Positions 53,971 to 63,932 of a stretch of DNA of 64,000 nt are shown here, piece by piece. Under the pieces are notes generated by a model. It did no database searches. It was not told the origin of the DNA and saw only the letters and a list, made by a program, of their open reading frames with translations. Every line of letters starts with the position of its first letter. The first letter of the stretch is position 1. The position numbers and the translations under genes were made by a program. This DNA comes from Arthrobacter sp. APC 3897. Lineage in GTDB: Bacteria; Actinomycetota; Actinomycetes; Actinomycetales; Micrococcaceae. The stretch lies in the NCBI RefSeq assembly GCF_030407495.1, contig NZ_JASDDG010000023.1, forward strand, positions 1 through 64,000, given 5' to 3'.

Positions 53971-55004
53971 TGCGACTAGGCGTGCTCGACATCGGCTCCA
54001 ACACCGTCCACCTCCTCCTGGTGGACGCGCACCCTGGTGCGCGGCCGGTGCCGTTTGCCTCCCACAAGCGTCCGCTGTCACTGATCGCGCACCTGGACGA
54101 CGACGGCGCCATCACCGAAACGGGCCAGCGCGAGCTGATCAATTTCGTAGCCGAGGCCGGAGACTTTGCCCGCCGGCACCGTGCCCAGGACCTGCTGGCG
54201 TTCTGTACCTCGGCCATCCGGGAGGCCGCCAACGGCGCGGCGGTGCTGGCCCGGGTTGAGGCCGAAAGCGGCGTGCACCTGCGCGAACTCAGCGGTCCCG
54301 AGGAAGCATCCCTGACCTTCCTGGCTGTCCGCCGGTGGTATGGATGGGGCGCCGGAACGCTGCTGGACCTGGACATTGGCGGCGGGTCCTTTGAGATGGC
54401 GCAGGGACCCGATGAGCTGCCCGAAACCGCCCTCTCCCTCCCGCTGGGAGCCGGCCGCCTGACCCGGGACTGGCTGACGGGTGACCCGCCCACCGCCAAG
54501 AGCATCAAGAAGCTGCGCAAGCACATCCGCAGTGCGGTCCGTGATGCTGCCGCGGAATTCGAACCCCAGGGCAGGCCTGACCTTGCCGTTGGCACGTCCA
54601 AGACCTTCCGGTCGCTGGCCCGGATTGCCGGTGCCGCGCCCTCCGCGGCGGGTCCCTTTGTGCGTCGGCAGCTGCAGCGCACAGACTTGGGATTATGGAC
54701 CAAACGGCTGGAGACCATGAGCATCGATGACCGCAGCAATCTCGGCGGGGTATCCCCGGTCCGTGCCGCCCAGGTGCTGGCAGGTGCCATGACCGCCCAT
54801 GCAGCCATGGAGGCCTTCGACCTGCCGGTGCTGGAGATCTGCCCGTGGGCCCTGCGGGAAGGCCTGATCCTGCAGCGTTTCGACACTCTCCGCTTTGAAG
54901 CGGACGGACCTCTGCCCGACACTCCGCAAACGGAGAGCATCCCCCAAGTCATGGAGTCCGGCTCAGGAGCCGGACGCAGCCTCATCTACGGAAAGTCCAG
55001 CTGA
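53970..55004 (+). CDS. Ppx/GppA family phosphatase
   Basis: The 344-residue protein has the ASKHA-fold of exopolyphosphatase/pppGpp phosphohydrolase: RLGVLDIGSNTVHLLLVD at the N-terminus and DLDIGGGSFEMAQG for the phosphate loop. It is short and lacks the HD domain of long Ppx enzymes, like mycobacterial Rv0496. It hydrolyses polyphosphate or a related molecule. The next gene follows with no gap. Confidence 0.9.
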   Translation: MRLGVLDIGSNTVHLLLVDAHPGARPVPFASHKRPLSLIAHLDDDGAITETGQRELINFVAEAGDFARRHRAQDLLAFCTSAIREAANGAAVLARVEAESGVHLRELSGPEEASLTFLAVRRWYGWGAGTLLDLDIGGGSFEMAQGPDELPETALSLPLGAGRLTRDWLTGDPPTAKSIKKLRKHIRSAVRDAAAEFEPQGRPDLAVGTSKTFRSLARIAGAAPSAAGPFVRRQLQRTDLGLWTKRLETMSIDDRSNLGGVSPVRAAQVLAGAMTAHAAMEAFDLPVLEICPWALREGLILQRFDTLRFEADGPLPDTPQTESIPQVMESGSGAGRSLIYGKSS

Positions 55005-55835
55005 ATGCCTTCTTCACCCCAGACACCACCGGCGGAGGAGAGCAGCGCCCAGGTCATCCCCGTGGCCCTCTCCAGCGCTTCCGTCTATCCGCTGTCCGTG
55101 CACGACACCTTCGCCATCGCCCACGACCTGGGCTATGACGGGGTGGAAATCATGGTGACGGGAAACAGCGACAGCCAGAACCCGCAAATCCTGAACAGCC
55201 TCAGCGAGCGTTATTCGCAGCCCATCCTGGCCATTCACGCGCCCACGCTGCTGCTCACCCAGCAGGTGTGGGGCAAGGCCTGGACCAAGATTGAGCTCTC
55301 CGCCGCCATGGCCGCGGAGGTTGGAGCCACCACGGTGGTGGCCCATCCTCCGTTCCGCTGGCAGTCCGGTTATGCCGAGAACTTCGCCGAGGGCGTGCGG
55401 CACATTGCCGAGCAGTACGGTGTCACCATTGCCGTGGAGAACATGTATCCGTGGCGGGTCCGAGGGCGCGAAGCCAAAGCCTACCTGCCGCACTGGAACC
55501 CCATTCCGGAACCGTACGAGCACGTCACCTGGGACTTCTCCCACGCGGCCATCGCCGGCATGGACTCCTACGAGGAACTGCGCAAGCTCGGTTCCCGGCT
55601 GCACCATGTGCACCTCACGGACGGTACGCCCAACGGCCGCGACGAACATATGCTTCCCGGAGAGGGAACGCAGCGCTGCGCCGAAGCCCTGCAGCTCCTA
55701 AGCGAAACCGGTTATGACGGCGTCGTGGCCATCGAAGTGAGCACCCGGAAGGCCAAGGGAGCGGGGGAGCGGGAGGACCAGCTGAAGCAGACGCTGGACT
55801 TTGCGCGGATGAACCTGGGACAGGTTTCGGAGTAG
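55005..55835 (+). CDS. Sugar phosphate isomerase/epimerase (xylose-isomerase-like TIM barrel)
   Basis: The 276-residue protein starts at the base after the upstream stop. It has TIM-barrel motifs of AP endonuclease 2/xylose isomerase-like proteins: YDGVEIMVTG, ILAIHAPTLLL, VENMYPWRV, WDFSHAAIAG and HVHLTDGTPNGRDEH with metal-binding Glu, His and Asp. Substrate unknown. The gene order ppx-like then this then proC is that of Rv0496-Rv0500. Confidence 0.88.
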   Translation: MPSSPQTPPAEESSAQVIPVALSSASVYPLSVHDTFAIAHDLGYDGVEIMVTGNSDSQNPQILNSLSERYSQPILAIHAPTLLLTQQVWGKAWTKIELSAAMAAEVGATTVVAHPPFRWQSGYAENFAEGVRHIAEQYGVTIAVENMYPWRVRGREAKAYLPHWNPIPEPYEHVTWDFSHAAIAGMDSYEELRKLGSRLHHVHLTDGTPNGRDEHMLPGEGTQRCAEALQLLSETGYDGVVAIEVSTRKAKGAGEREDQLKQTLDFARMNLGQVSE

Positions 55836-55901
55836 CCCGCCACTCCGCAACCCGTGTCACGGAAACATGGCAGCGCGCGGCGCCGTGACAGAATCGGGAA
55901 C

Positions 55902-56750
55902 ATGGATACCGGAGATACCCACCTGACCTTTCTGGGCTGCGGCTCAATGAATGAAGCCATCCTGAGCGGAATCCTCGCCGGCGGGCTGCCGGCCGCCCAG
56001 GTGACGGCCACCGTGCGGCGCCCCGAGCGGGCGGCCGAGCTGCGCGAACGCCACGGGATCAACGTGCTGGCCAACAATGAGGACGCCGAAGCCAACCGCA
56101 CCGCCGTGGCCGGCGCCGACGTCGTCATCATTGGGGTCAAACCCGTGGGCGTTGCGGCACTGCTGGAGGAGATTTCTTCCGCTCTGCCGGCCGGCGCCGT
56201 GGTGATCAGCGTGGCGGCCGCGGTGTCGCTGCAGATGCTGGAGGCCGGTCTTCCAGCCGGCCAGCCGGTCATCAGGTCCATGCCCAACACCCCTTCGAAG
56301 GTGGGGCGCGGCGTGGTCTCCATCTCGGCCGGAAGCAGTGCCACCGAGGCAACCATGGCGCTGGCCGCCGAGCTGCTGTCAGCCACCGGCCGCGTGGTGC
56401 AGGTTCCCGAAGACCAGGTGGATGCTGTGTCCGCGGTCAGCGGATCAGGCCCCGCCTATGCCTTCTACCTGGCCGAGGCCATGGCCCGTGCCGGCGTGGA
56501 ACTGGGCCTGGACCCTGAGCTTTCAACGGTCCTGGCGCGGGACACCGTTGCCGGTGCCGGCTACATGCTCGCCGAGCCCGGCGCCGATGCCGCTGCCCTG
56601 CGCCGCGGCGTGACCAGCCCCAACGGCACCACCGAAGCTGCCATCCGGACCTTCGACGAGGAGGACCTTCCCGGAGTCATCGCCCGGGGAGCGCGGGCGG
56701 CAGCGGAGCGGGCAGCAGAAATCACTGCCGAACTCTCGGCCGGGAAGTAA
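55902..56750 (+). CDS. proC: Pyrroline-5-carboxylate reductase
   Basis: The 282-residue enzyme reduces pyrroline-5-carboxylate to proline. It has the NAD(P) fold LTFLGCGSMNEAILSGILAG, the segment VVIIGVKPVGVAALLEEI, RSMPNTPSKVGRGV, and the substrate domain with SAVSGSGPAYAFYLAEAM and SPNGTTEAAIRTF. The ATG at 55902 was chosen by family length; GGGA is close before it. Confidence 0.95.
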   Translation: MDTGDTHLTFLGCGSMNEAILSGILAGGLPAAQVTATVRRPERAAELRERHGINVLANNEDAEANRTAVAGADVVIIGVKPVGVAALLEEISSALPAGAVVISVAAAVSLQMLEAGLPAGQPVIRSMPNTPSKVGRGVVSISAGSSATEATMALAAELLSATGRVVQVPEDQVDAVSAVSGSGPAYAFYLAEAMARAGVELGLDPELSTVLARDTVAGAGYMLAEPGADAAALRRGVTSPNGTTEAAIRTFDEEDLPGVIARGARAAAERAAEITAELSAGK

Positions 56751-56792
56751 CGCCCGGGCGCCGCCTCAGCCTCCGCCCGGGCGGACGCCGCG

Positions 56793-57461
56793 CTAGGGCC
56801 GGGCGGCGAACCGTTCGAGCAGATCCACGTGGCCGGAGACGATGAGCATGTCACGGGAGGAAACCCTGGTGTCCGCGCGGGCATAGGTGAAGTCCTCGCC
56901 CGGGGACTTCACGCCCACCACGGTTACTCCGTATTTGGACCGCACGTTGGACTCGCCGAGGGTGAAGCCCTGGGTTTCACGGGGCGGGTACATTTTCACG
57001 ATCGCAAAGTCGTCGTCGAACTCGATGAAGTCCAGCATCCGCCCGCCCACCAGGTGGGCGGCGCGCCGGCCGGCGTCGGCCTCCGGATAAATGACGTGGT
57101 TGGCGCCGATCCGGGTGAGGATCTTGCCGTGCGCGGAGGTGATGGCCTTGACCCAGAGGTGCTCGATGCCCAGGTCCACCAGGTTCACGGTGATCAGCAC
57201 GCTGGATTCGATGGAGGTACCCACGCCCACGACGGCGGAGGAAAAGTCCTGCGCGCCCAGCTGCTTGAGGGCGTCAATGTTGGTGGCATCGGCCTGGACC
57301 ACATGGGTGAGGATGCCCGAGGCCTTCTGGACCAGGGCGGGATCCCGCTCAATGGCCAGAACCTCGCGGCCCTGCTTGACCAGCTGTTCGGCGGTGGCGG
57401 AGCCAAAACGTCCCAGTCCAATGACCAGAACCGGAGCATTATGAGCTGGTCTGTCAGCCAA
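56793..57461 (-). CDS. ktrA: Potassium channel regulatory subunit (RCK protein, KtrA/TrkA type)
   Basis: The 222-residue cytoplasmic protein has an N-terminal RCK_N domain (VLVIGLGRFGSATAEQLVKQ, ADATNIDALKQLGAQD) and a C-terminal RCK_C domain. It gates the membrane channel encoded just upstream, probably with ATP/NAD(H). Its TTG start overlaps the channel gene by eight bases. Confidence 0.92.
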   Translation of the reverse strand: MADRPAHNAPVLVIGLGRFGSATAEQLVKQGREVLAIERDPALVQKASGILTHVVQADATNIDALKQLGAQDFSSAVVGVGTSIESSVLITVNLVDLGIEHLWVKAITSAHGKILTRIGANHVIYPEADAGRRAAHLVGGRMLDFIEFDDDFAIVKMYPPRETQGFTLGESNVRSKYGVTVVGVKSPGEDFTYARADTRVSSRDMLIVSGHVDLLERFAARP

Positions 57462-58881
57462 TGATCGGCCTTTCTTCGGGGTAGTGGTAAAGCGTGCTGC
57501 GCTGCCGGATGGCCAGCGCTGCGGCCAGAGTGATCGTACCCACGCGGCCGGCGAACATGAGGGCGGACAGCAGGTACTTCCCTTCCGGCGGCAGCACTTC
57601 GCTCAGTCCAATACTCAGCCCGCAGGTGGCAAACGCGGAAATCACCTCAAAGAGCACCGGCTGCAGTGTCTCCTGTGTGATGGCCAGCAGAGCAACCGTG
57701 GAAACGGCCACCATGGTGGCGCCGAGGATAACCACTGAGATGGCCACCCGCATGGCGCTGTAGGCGATGGTGCGGCCAAACGCCCGGACATCGGAATCAC
57801 CCCGGGCCTCCGCCACGATGGCAAGGAAGATGACGGCCAGGGTGGTCACTTTGATGCCGCCCGCGGTGGACGCGGACCCGCCGCCGGCAAACATCAGCAT
57901 GTCAGTGATCAGCAGTGTGCTGGCATCCAGATCAGACATGTCCACCAGGCTGAAGCCGCCGGACCGGGTCATGACGGAGGCAAAGACCGAATGCAGAATC
58001 CGGTCCGCCACATTCATGTCCCCGATGGTGCGGGTGTTGAACCATTCGAAGGCCCCCCACAAAATGCTGCCGCCCACCAGCAGGATGCCGGTGACCAGCA
58101 GGGTGAGCTTGGTGTGGAGGTTCCACTGGCGAATGTGCAGCTTGGACTGCAGCAGGACCATGATGACCGGGAAGCCGAGGCTGCCCAGGAAAACCCCGAC
58201 CATCAGGGGAATCAGGATCCACAGGTCCTCGTCATAGGGCACCAGCCCGTCCGAATGCGGCGTGAAGCCGGCGTTGTTAAACGCGGACACTGAGTAGAAC
58301 ACTGCATGCCAGATGGCCTGGCCTGCGGATTCACCCAGGATCATGAACCGAGGTGCCATGACCAGTGCCAGGATCAGCTCGATCACCACGGTGGTGCTGA
58401 CGACGATGCGCAGCAGCGAACCAACTTCGCCCAGCCGCCCGGTGTTCATGCCTTCCTGCGCAATCAGCTTTCCGCGCACTCCGAGCCGCCGGTTAACGGC
58501 CAGAGCCAGCAGGGAGGCCATGGTCAGGATGCCCAAACCGCCCGCCTGGATGGCTATCAGGATCAGGACCTGGCCAAAACCGGACCAGTGCGTGGCGGTT
58601 GAAACCACGGTGAGCCCCGTGACGCAGACGGCGGATACCGCGGTAAAGAGGGCATCGTGCAGAGGGGTGACCTGGCCGCTGCTTGAGGACGCGGGCAACG
58701 ACAGCAGGCCGGTGAACACCAGGATGACCAGGGCGAAGACGATCAGGGCCAGCCGGGCCGGTGATCCGGCGGCGAGTGCATCCACGAAGTCACGCAGGCT
58801 GGAGAACACTTTGGAGGGGCGCAGTTGCCGAAGCTGCCGCAGGCCTTCCCGGGGCTCCCGGTGCTGCCGGATGGTTGCCAT
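57454..58881 (-). CDS. ktrB: Potassium uptake channel (KtrB/TrkH family)
   Basis: The 475-residue membrane protein has the fourfold M1-P-M2 layout. Selectivity-filter-like loops are seen at AVCVTGLTVV, SAFNNAGFTP, SVMTRSGGFS and AFATCGLSIG. It imports K+ into the cell with the RCK subunit. Its upstream region (58882-59035) is shared with acuC and shows no clear riboswitch. Confidence 0.93.
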   Translation of the reverse strand: MATIRQHREPREGLRQLRQLRPSKVFSSLRDFVDALAAGSPARLALIVFALVILVFTGLLSLPASSSSGQVTPLHDALFTAVSAVCVTGLTVVSTATHWSGFGQVLILIAIQAGGLGILTMASLLALAVNRRLGVRGKLIAQEGMNTGRLGEVGSLLRIVVSTTVVIELILALVMAPRFMILGESAGQAIWHAVFYSVSAFNNAGFTPHSDGLVPYDEDLWILIPLMVGVFLGSLGFPVIMVLLQSKLHIRQWNLHTKLTLLVTGILLVGGSILWGAFEWFNTRTIGDMNVADRILHSVFASVMTRSGGFSLVDMSDLDASTLLITDMLMFAGGGSASTAGGIKVTTLAVIFLAIVAEARGDSDVRAFGRTIAYSAMRVAISVVILGATMVAVSTVALLAITQETLQPVLFEVISAFATCGLSIGLSEVLPPEGKYLLSALMFAGRVGTITLAAALAIRQRSTLYHYPEERPIIG

Positions 58882-59022
58882 ATTTGTGCTTGTTTCCTTG
58901 GTGACAGGTGGTTACAGGTTGGGCGCGCGGTGCTCAACAGTAGTACACCACCGATGCGGTGCTGAAGCAGCGGCCCGGGAGGCTCCCGCCGCGTACAAAC
59001 TCCAAGTATCGCGCACATCGCG

Positions 59023-59036
59023 TAGCCTGTTCAGCA
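59023..59036 (+). promoter_or_regulatory. -10 box of a leaderless transcript (acuC)
   Basis: TAGCCT at 59023-59028 ends seven bases before the ATG at 59036. Confidence 0.45.
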
Positions 59037-60244
59037 TGATCAACCGCGGACTGAGTCTTCCGGTCATGCCGACCCGCATTATCTGGCACGAGTCCATGTT
59101 GGCTTATAACTTTGGCGCGAGCCACCCCATGAGTCCGCTGCGACTGGATCTCACCGCCAGGCTTGCCCGTGAGCTGGGGATTTTCGACCTGCCGGGCGTG
59201 TCCGTGGGCCAGCCGTATGTTGCCAGTGACGCTGAGCTGGGCTCCGTCCACAGCGCCGATTACATTGCCGGGGTCCGTGCCGTCAGTGAGGATCCCGCAG
59301 CAACCAGCGAGAAATTCGGGCTGGGAACCGAAGACAACCCTGTCTTTGCCGGTATCCACGAGGCCAGCGCACGGCTGGTGGGCGGCTCGCTGGCAGCTGC
59401 GGACGCCGTCTTGTCCGGCGAGGTGCTGCACGCGGTGAATTTTGGCGGGGGCATGCACCACGCCGCCGCCGGCCGGGCCTCGGGCTTCTGCATTTACAAC
59501 GACGCCGCGGCCGCCATTGCCCGTCTGCTGGACAACGGTGTCAGCAGGGTCCTGTATATCGACGTTGACGCCCACCACGGCGACGGAACCCAGAGCATCT
59601 TCTGGAATGATCCGCGGGTGATGACCATTTCCCTGCATGAGACGGGGCTGACGCTTTTCCCCGGCACCGGATTCGCCAATGAGACGGGCGGACCGGGCGC
59701 GGAAGGAACCGCGGTCAATGTTGCGCTCCCGGCCCGAACTTCCGACGCCGGCTGGCTGCGCGCGTTCCACGCCGTCGTTCCGCAGCTTGCGGCCGCCTTT
59801 GAACCGGAGGTGATCGTCAGCCAGCACGGCTGCGACAGCCACCTCCATGATCCGCTGACCAATCTCCGGCTCAGCGTTGAAACACAGCGGCAGGCGGCCC
59901 TCACCATTGCGGACCTTGCCAACACCGTCTGCGGGGGCAGATGGATCGCCACGGGCGGGGGCGGCTACAACGTGGTGTCCGTGGTTCCCCGCTCCTGGAG
60001 CCTGCTGATGTCGGTGGCAGCCAACGGCAGGATCCGCTGCAACACACCGGTTCCCGAACAGTGGCGGAAGTATGTGAAGGAACGCTACGGAGAAGACTCC
60101 CCGCCGATGATGGGTGACGGAGTTGAACTCTGGTGGCGGTCCTGGGAAGTCGGCTACGACCCCAATGATGAGATCGACCGCACCGTGATGGCTACCCGCA
60201 AAGAGGTCTTTCCGCTGCACGGACTCGATCCCTGGTTTGATTAA
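59036..60244 (+). CDS. acuC: Acetoin utilization/AcuC-type histone-deacetylase-family protein
   Basis: The 402-residue Zn hydrolase has the class I/IV deacetylase motifs: GGGMHHAAAGRASGFCIYND with paired catalytic His, YIDVDAHHGDGTQ with the Zn-binding Asp-x-His, LHETGLTLFPGTG, VSQHGCDSHLHDPLT and GGGGYN. AcuC in Bacillus subtilis deacetylates and reactivates acetyl-CoA synthetase. A start at 59066 is possible; a far longer upstream reading is not coding. Confidence 0.93.
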   Translation: MINRGLSLPVMPTRIIWHESMLAYNFGASHPMSPLRLDLTARLARELGIFDLPGVSVGQPYVASDAELGSVHSADYIAGVRAVSEDPAATSEKFGLGTEDNPVFAGIHEASARLVGGSLAAADAVLSGEVLHAVNFGGGMHHAAAGRASGFCIYNDAAAAIARLLDNGVSRVLYIDVDAHHGDGTQSIFWNDPRVMTISLHETGLTLFPGTGFANETGGPGAEGTAVNVALPARTSDAGWLRAFHAVVPQLAAAFEPEVIVSQHGCDSHLHDPLTNLRLSVETQRQAALTIADLANTVCGGRWIATGGGGYNVVSVVPRSWSLLMSVAANGRIRCNTPVPEQWRKYVKERYGEDSPPMMGDGVELWWRSWEVGYDPNDEIDRTVMATRKEVFPLHGLDPWFD

Positions 60245-60248
60245 CAGC

Positions 60249-60283
60249 GCGGCCGGGACGGGGAACGAACCTGTCCGGGCCGC
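60249..60283 (+). terminator. Hairpin after acuC
   Basis: 60249-60259 pairs with 60273-60283 over 11 bp with one mismatch; a second short hairpin, CCCGGC-TTT-GCCGGG, follows at about 60290-60304. Confidence 0.5.
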
Positions 60284-60312
60284 CCAAAACCCGGCTTTGC
60301 CGGGGGAACGGA

Positions 60313-60326
60313 TAAAGTGGGTGGCA
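60313..60326 (+). promoter_or_regulatory. -10 box of a leaderless transcript (ArsR-like gene)
   Basis: TAAAGT at 60313-60318 ends seven bases before the ATG at 60326; no ribosome binding site is visible. Confidence 0.45.
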
Positions 60327-60883
60327 TGGTCATCGATGATGTTTTTGCGGTCATTGCGGAAGGCACCCGCCGTGAACTGCTGGGAGCGCTGCGCAGCGGA
60401 GACAAATCCGTAGGCACTCTCGTGGAGGAGCTGGAAGTCAGCCAGCCCACGGTGTCAAAGCACCTGAAGGTTCTCCGCGAGGCCGGTCTGGTCAGCATGC
60501 GGGCCGAGGGGCAAAAGCGCTATTACTCCCTGCAGACGGCTCCAATGGAGGAGATTGTGCTGTGGCTGCGCGCTTTTGACCTGCCCTCGCTCTCCGCGGC
60601 ATCCACGGCCGACCCCCGGTTGGCATCCATCACCGCGGGGACGGCAGCGGCGGCGCCCTCACGGCAGGGAAGGCCGCTGTTCACGGGCCGGCCGTCGGCA
60701 TCGGACCCCCGTTCCGCAGCGGCGGCCTCAGCCGCCGCGCTGGAGCCGGGAAGTGCCGAGGGGGCCCCTGCAGGCGTGGATCCGGCCCTCGCGCCCCATC
60801 TGGGACGCACTGTGGGCAGGGCCGCCGAACGCGCCGCAGACCTGCTGGGGCAGTTCCCGAAGTTCCGGCGCCGCCGCTCTTAG
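60326..60883 (+). CDS. ArsR-like winged-helix regulator with disordered tail
   Basis: The 185-residue protein has an HTH domain in the first 85 residues: EGTRRELLGALRSGDKSVGT, LEVSQPTVSKHLKVLREAGL and a wing with EGQKRYYSLQ. The remaining 100 residues are Ala/Pro/Ser-rich and end in a basic helix. There is no ArsR metal site (ELCVCD) in the HTH, so a metal signal is unlikely. The downstream gene is gdhA; its control is possible but unproven. Confidence 0.85.
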   Translation: MVIDDVFAVIAEGTRRELLGALRSGDKSVGTLVEELEVSQPTVSKHLKVLREAGLVSMRAEGQKRYYSLQTAPMEEIVLWLRAFDLPSLSAASTADPRLASITAGTAAAAPSRQGRPLFTGRPSASDPRSAAAASAAALEPGSAEGAPAGVDPALAPHLGRTVGRAAERAADLLGQFPKFRRRRS

Positions 60884-60927
60884 CTCCACTTTTGCCGTCA
60901 CACATCGCAGGCACGGCGCGCAAACGC

Positions 60928-62306
<1,379 letters not shown>

Positions 62307-62488
62307 GCGAAAAGTGCGTCCGGCCGAAAGCACGGCCCGGAGGGCAAGATGCTCTGTTCAGCTTCTCTGGGGTGACCGGAGACATTAGAGTGGAAGACCG
62401 GACAGCATTCCCTGGCAGGCATCCGCGTCTGAGGACTTACCTGCCGTGCAGCGCGGTTGCTGCACATCAGCAAAGGAACAGTAGGCGT

Positions 62489-62701
62489 ATGGCAGACGAG
62501 GGCAATTTCTCGGACGTTCGGTTTCTGACCGTGTCAGAAGTCGCTGACGTCATGCGTGTGTCCAAAATGACCGTGTACCGGCTGGTGCACTCCGGCGAGC
62601 TGCCGGCTGTCCGTTTCGGCCGCTCCTACCGGGTGCCCGAATCAGCGGTGCAGCAGGTGCTGAAAAATGCCGTGGCTGACCCTCGAACGGACACCGCGTA
62701 G
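62489..62701 (+). CDS. BldC-like helix-turn-helix protein
   Basis: The 70-residue protein is almost entirely a MerR/excisionase-type HTH: FLTVSEVADVMRVSKMTVYR, LVHSGELPAVRFGRSYRVPE. This is the pattern of actinobacterial BldC and of mycobacterial Rv0500A, which also lies close to bS22. BldC binds DNA head to tail to control development in Streptomyces. Confidence 0.88.
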   Translation: MADEGNFSDVRFLTVSEVADVMRVSKMTVYRLVHSGELPAVRFGRSYRVPESAVQQVLKNAVADPRTDTA

Positions 62702-62778
62702 CACTGTCGCTGGATACCGCGGCGAGGCGGTACCCTGTTAAAGAACGTTTTACACCGTGGCAATTATCTGCCGGTGTC

Positions 62779-62821
62779 GACGCCCGGGTGCCAACGGTGC
62801 CGAAGCGTTGGAGCCGGCGTC
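62779..62821 (+). ncRNA. Structured 5' leader of the bS22 gene
   Basis: Two nested stems can form: GACGCC (62779-62784) with GGCGTC (62816-62821), and inside it CCAACG (62791-62796) with CGTTGG (62806-62811) around a nine-base loop. It ends 27 bases before the GTG. A TACCCT -10-like box at 62731-62736 would place it in a leader of about 110 bases. An autoregulatory site is possible. Confidence 0.4.
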
Positions 62822-62848
62822 TGACTATTTCAAGTTTGTGAGGACTCT

Positions 62849-62947
62849 GTGGGTTCAGTAATTAAGAAGCGCCGCAAGCGTATGGCAAAGAAGAAGCACC
62901 GCAAGCTGCTTCGCAAGACCCGCCACCAGCGCCGCAATAAGAAGTAA
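62849..62947 (+). CDS. 30S ribosomal protein bS22 (AURKAIP1/COX24 domain)
   Basis: The product has 32 residues, nearly half of them Lys or Arg: MGSVIKKRRKRMAKKKHRKL, then LRKTRHQRRNKK. This is the conserved actinobacterial ribosomal protein bS22, seen in mycobacterial ribosomes near the decoding centre (Rv0500B gene). The GTG follows AGGA at six bases. It was too short for routine gene finding. Confidence 0.93.
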   Translation: MGSVIKKRRKRMAKKKHRKLLRKTRHQRRNKK

Positions 62948-62963
62948 CCAGGATCTTTCCTGG

Positions 62964-62997
62964 ACAAACCCGCCGCCCCTTGGGCCGGCGGGTTTGT
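62964..62997. terminator. Terminator after bS22
   Basis: ACAAACCCGCCG (62964-62975) pairs perfectly with 62986-62997 across a ten-base loop that adds CCC-GGG pairs. It is followed by CATTTAA and lies between convergent genes. Confidence 0.85.
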
Positions 62998-63033
62998 CAT
63001 TTAACCCAAACATCCGTGCCGGTGCGGAAAAGA

Positions 63034-63846
63034 CTAGCGGGAACGGACCCAGGAAAAACCGCGCCACAGACCATAGGCGCCTCCCGCCACCGTGGCGCCT
63101 TTGAGCCCGAGGGTTGCGGCGCGCCGGCCGGACCGGAAGTCATAGATGGGCCAGTTGCGGTCCCTGGCGTGGCGGCGCAGCCGGGCATCGGGGTTGATGG
63201 CCACGGGGTGTCCCACGATGCTGAGCAGCGGAACGTCGTTGTAGGAATCGCTGTATGCCCAGCATTGCTGCAAATCCAGGTTTTCCTTTTCCGCAAGGAC
63301 CCGCACGCCTTCGGCTTTGGCCGGGCCGTGGAGGAACTCACCCACCAGCCGCCCGGTGTAGAGGCCGTCGTCGATCTCGCTCACCGTTCCCAGCGCCCCG
63401 GTCAGGTGCAGCCGGTCAGCAATCACGGAGGCCACCTCCACAGGGGTGCCGGTGACGAGCCAGACCGGCCGGCCGGATTTCATATGCTGCTCGGTGAGGG
63501 CGCGGGTTCCCGGCCAGATCTTGGATTCGATCATCTCGTCATAGACTTCTTCGCCCAGGATGCGGATATCCGAGGCTGCCAGTCCGGTGGCCAGCGTCAG
63601 CGCGGCGTCGCGCACTGAATGGACATCCTTGAGATTCTCGCCCTGCAGCATGAACCGAAGCTGCTTGCGGGCAAACCCGAACGCTTCACGAAGCGTGAAG
63701 ACCCTGCGCTGGTACATTTTGCGCCCCACATGGAAAAGGCTTGCTCCGCGCATGAGCGTGTTGTCGACGTCGAAGAAGGCAGCCTCACCAGGTTTGACCG
63801 CAGCTGTCAGGGGCTCGACGGCTCGTACTGCGGTGGTTCTGGGCAT
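63034..63846 (-). CDS. HAD-IB family phosphatase (SerB-like)
   Basis: The 270-residue hydrolase has the HAD motifs FFDVDNTLMRG (nucleophile Asp and acid/base Asp), LVTGTPVEVAS (motif II Thr), a Lys in GPAKAEGVR and YSDSYNDVPLL (motif IV). It is a phosphoserine-phosphatase-like enzyme as in mycobacterial SerB1 (Rv0505c); a C-terminal basic helix suggests membrane association. The substrate is not certain. Confidence 0.9.
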   Translation of the reverse strand: MPRTTAVRAVEPLTAAVKPGEAAFFDVDNTLMRGASLFHVGRKMYQRRVFTLREAFGFARKQLRFMLQGENLKDVHSVRDAALTLATGLAASDIRILGEEVYDEMIESKIWPGTRALTEQHMKSGRPVWLVTGTPVEVASVIADRLHLTGALGTVSEIDDGLYTGRLVGEFLHGPAKAEGVRVLAEKENLDLQQCWAYSDSYNDVPLLSIVGHPVAINPDARLRRHARDRNWPIYDFRSGRRAATLGLKGATVAGGAYGLWRGFSWVRSR

Positions 63847-63919
63847 ACCCCGAGTCTACGCAAAAAGTTGCGCTGAACGGCCTGTGACCAAATGCGGCAG
63901 CAGAAATGGACGGAGCGGC

Positions 63920-63932
63920 TAATTTAGAAGTA
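63920..63932 (+). promoter_or_regulatory. -10 box of a leaderless transcript (glutaredoxin-like gene)
   Basis: TAATTT at 63920-63925 ends six bases before the ATG at 63932. Confidence 0.45.

Noticed and set aside
58313-59035. A 241-residue N-terminal extension of acuC
   Set aside because: It is antisense to the potassium channel gene and the deacetylase fold is complete from 59036; a -10 box stands just before that ATG.
58882-59035. A ydaO-type c-di-AMP riboswitch before the potassium uptake genes
   Set aside because: The region is only 154 bases, shared by divergent genes, and no riboswitch core could be recognised.
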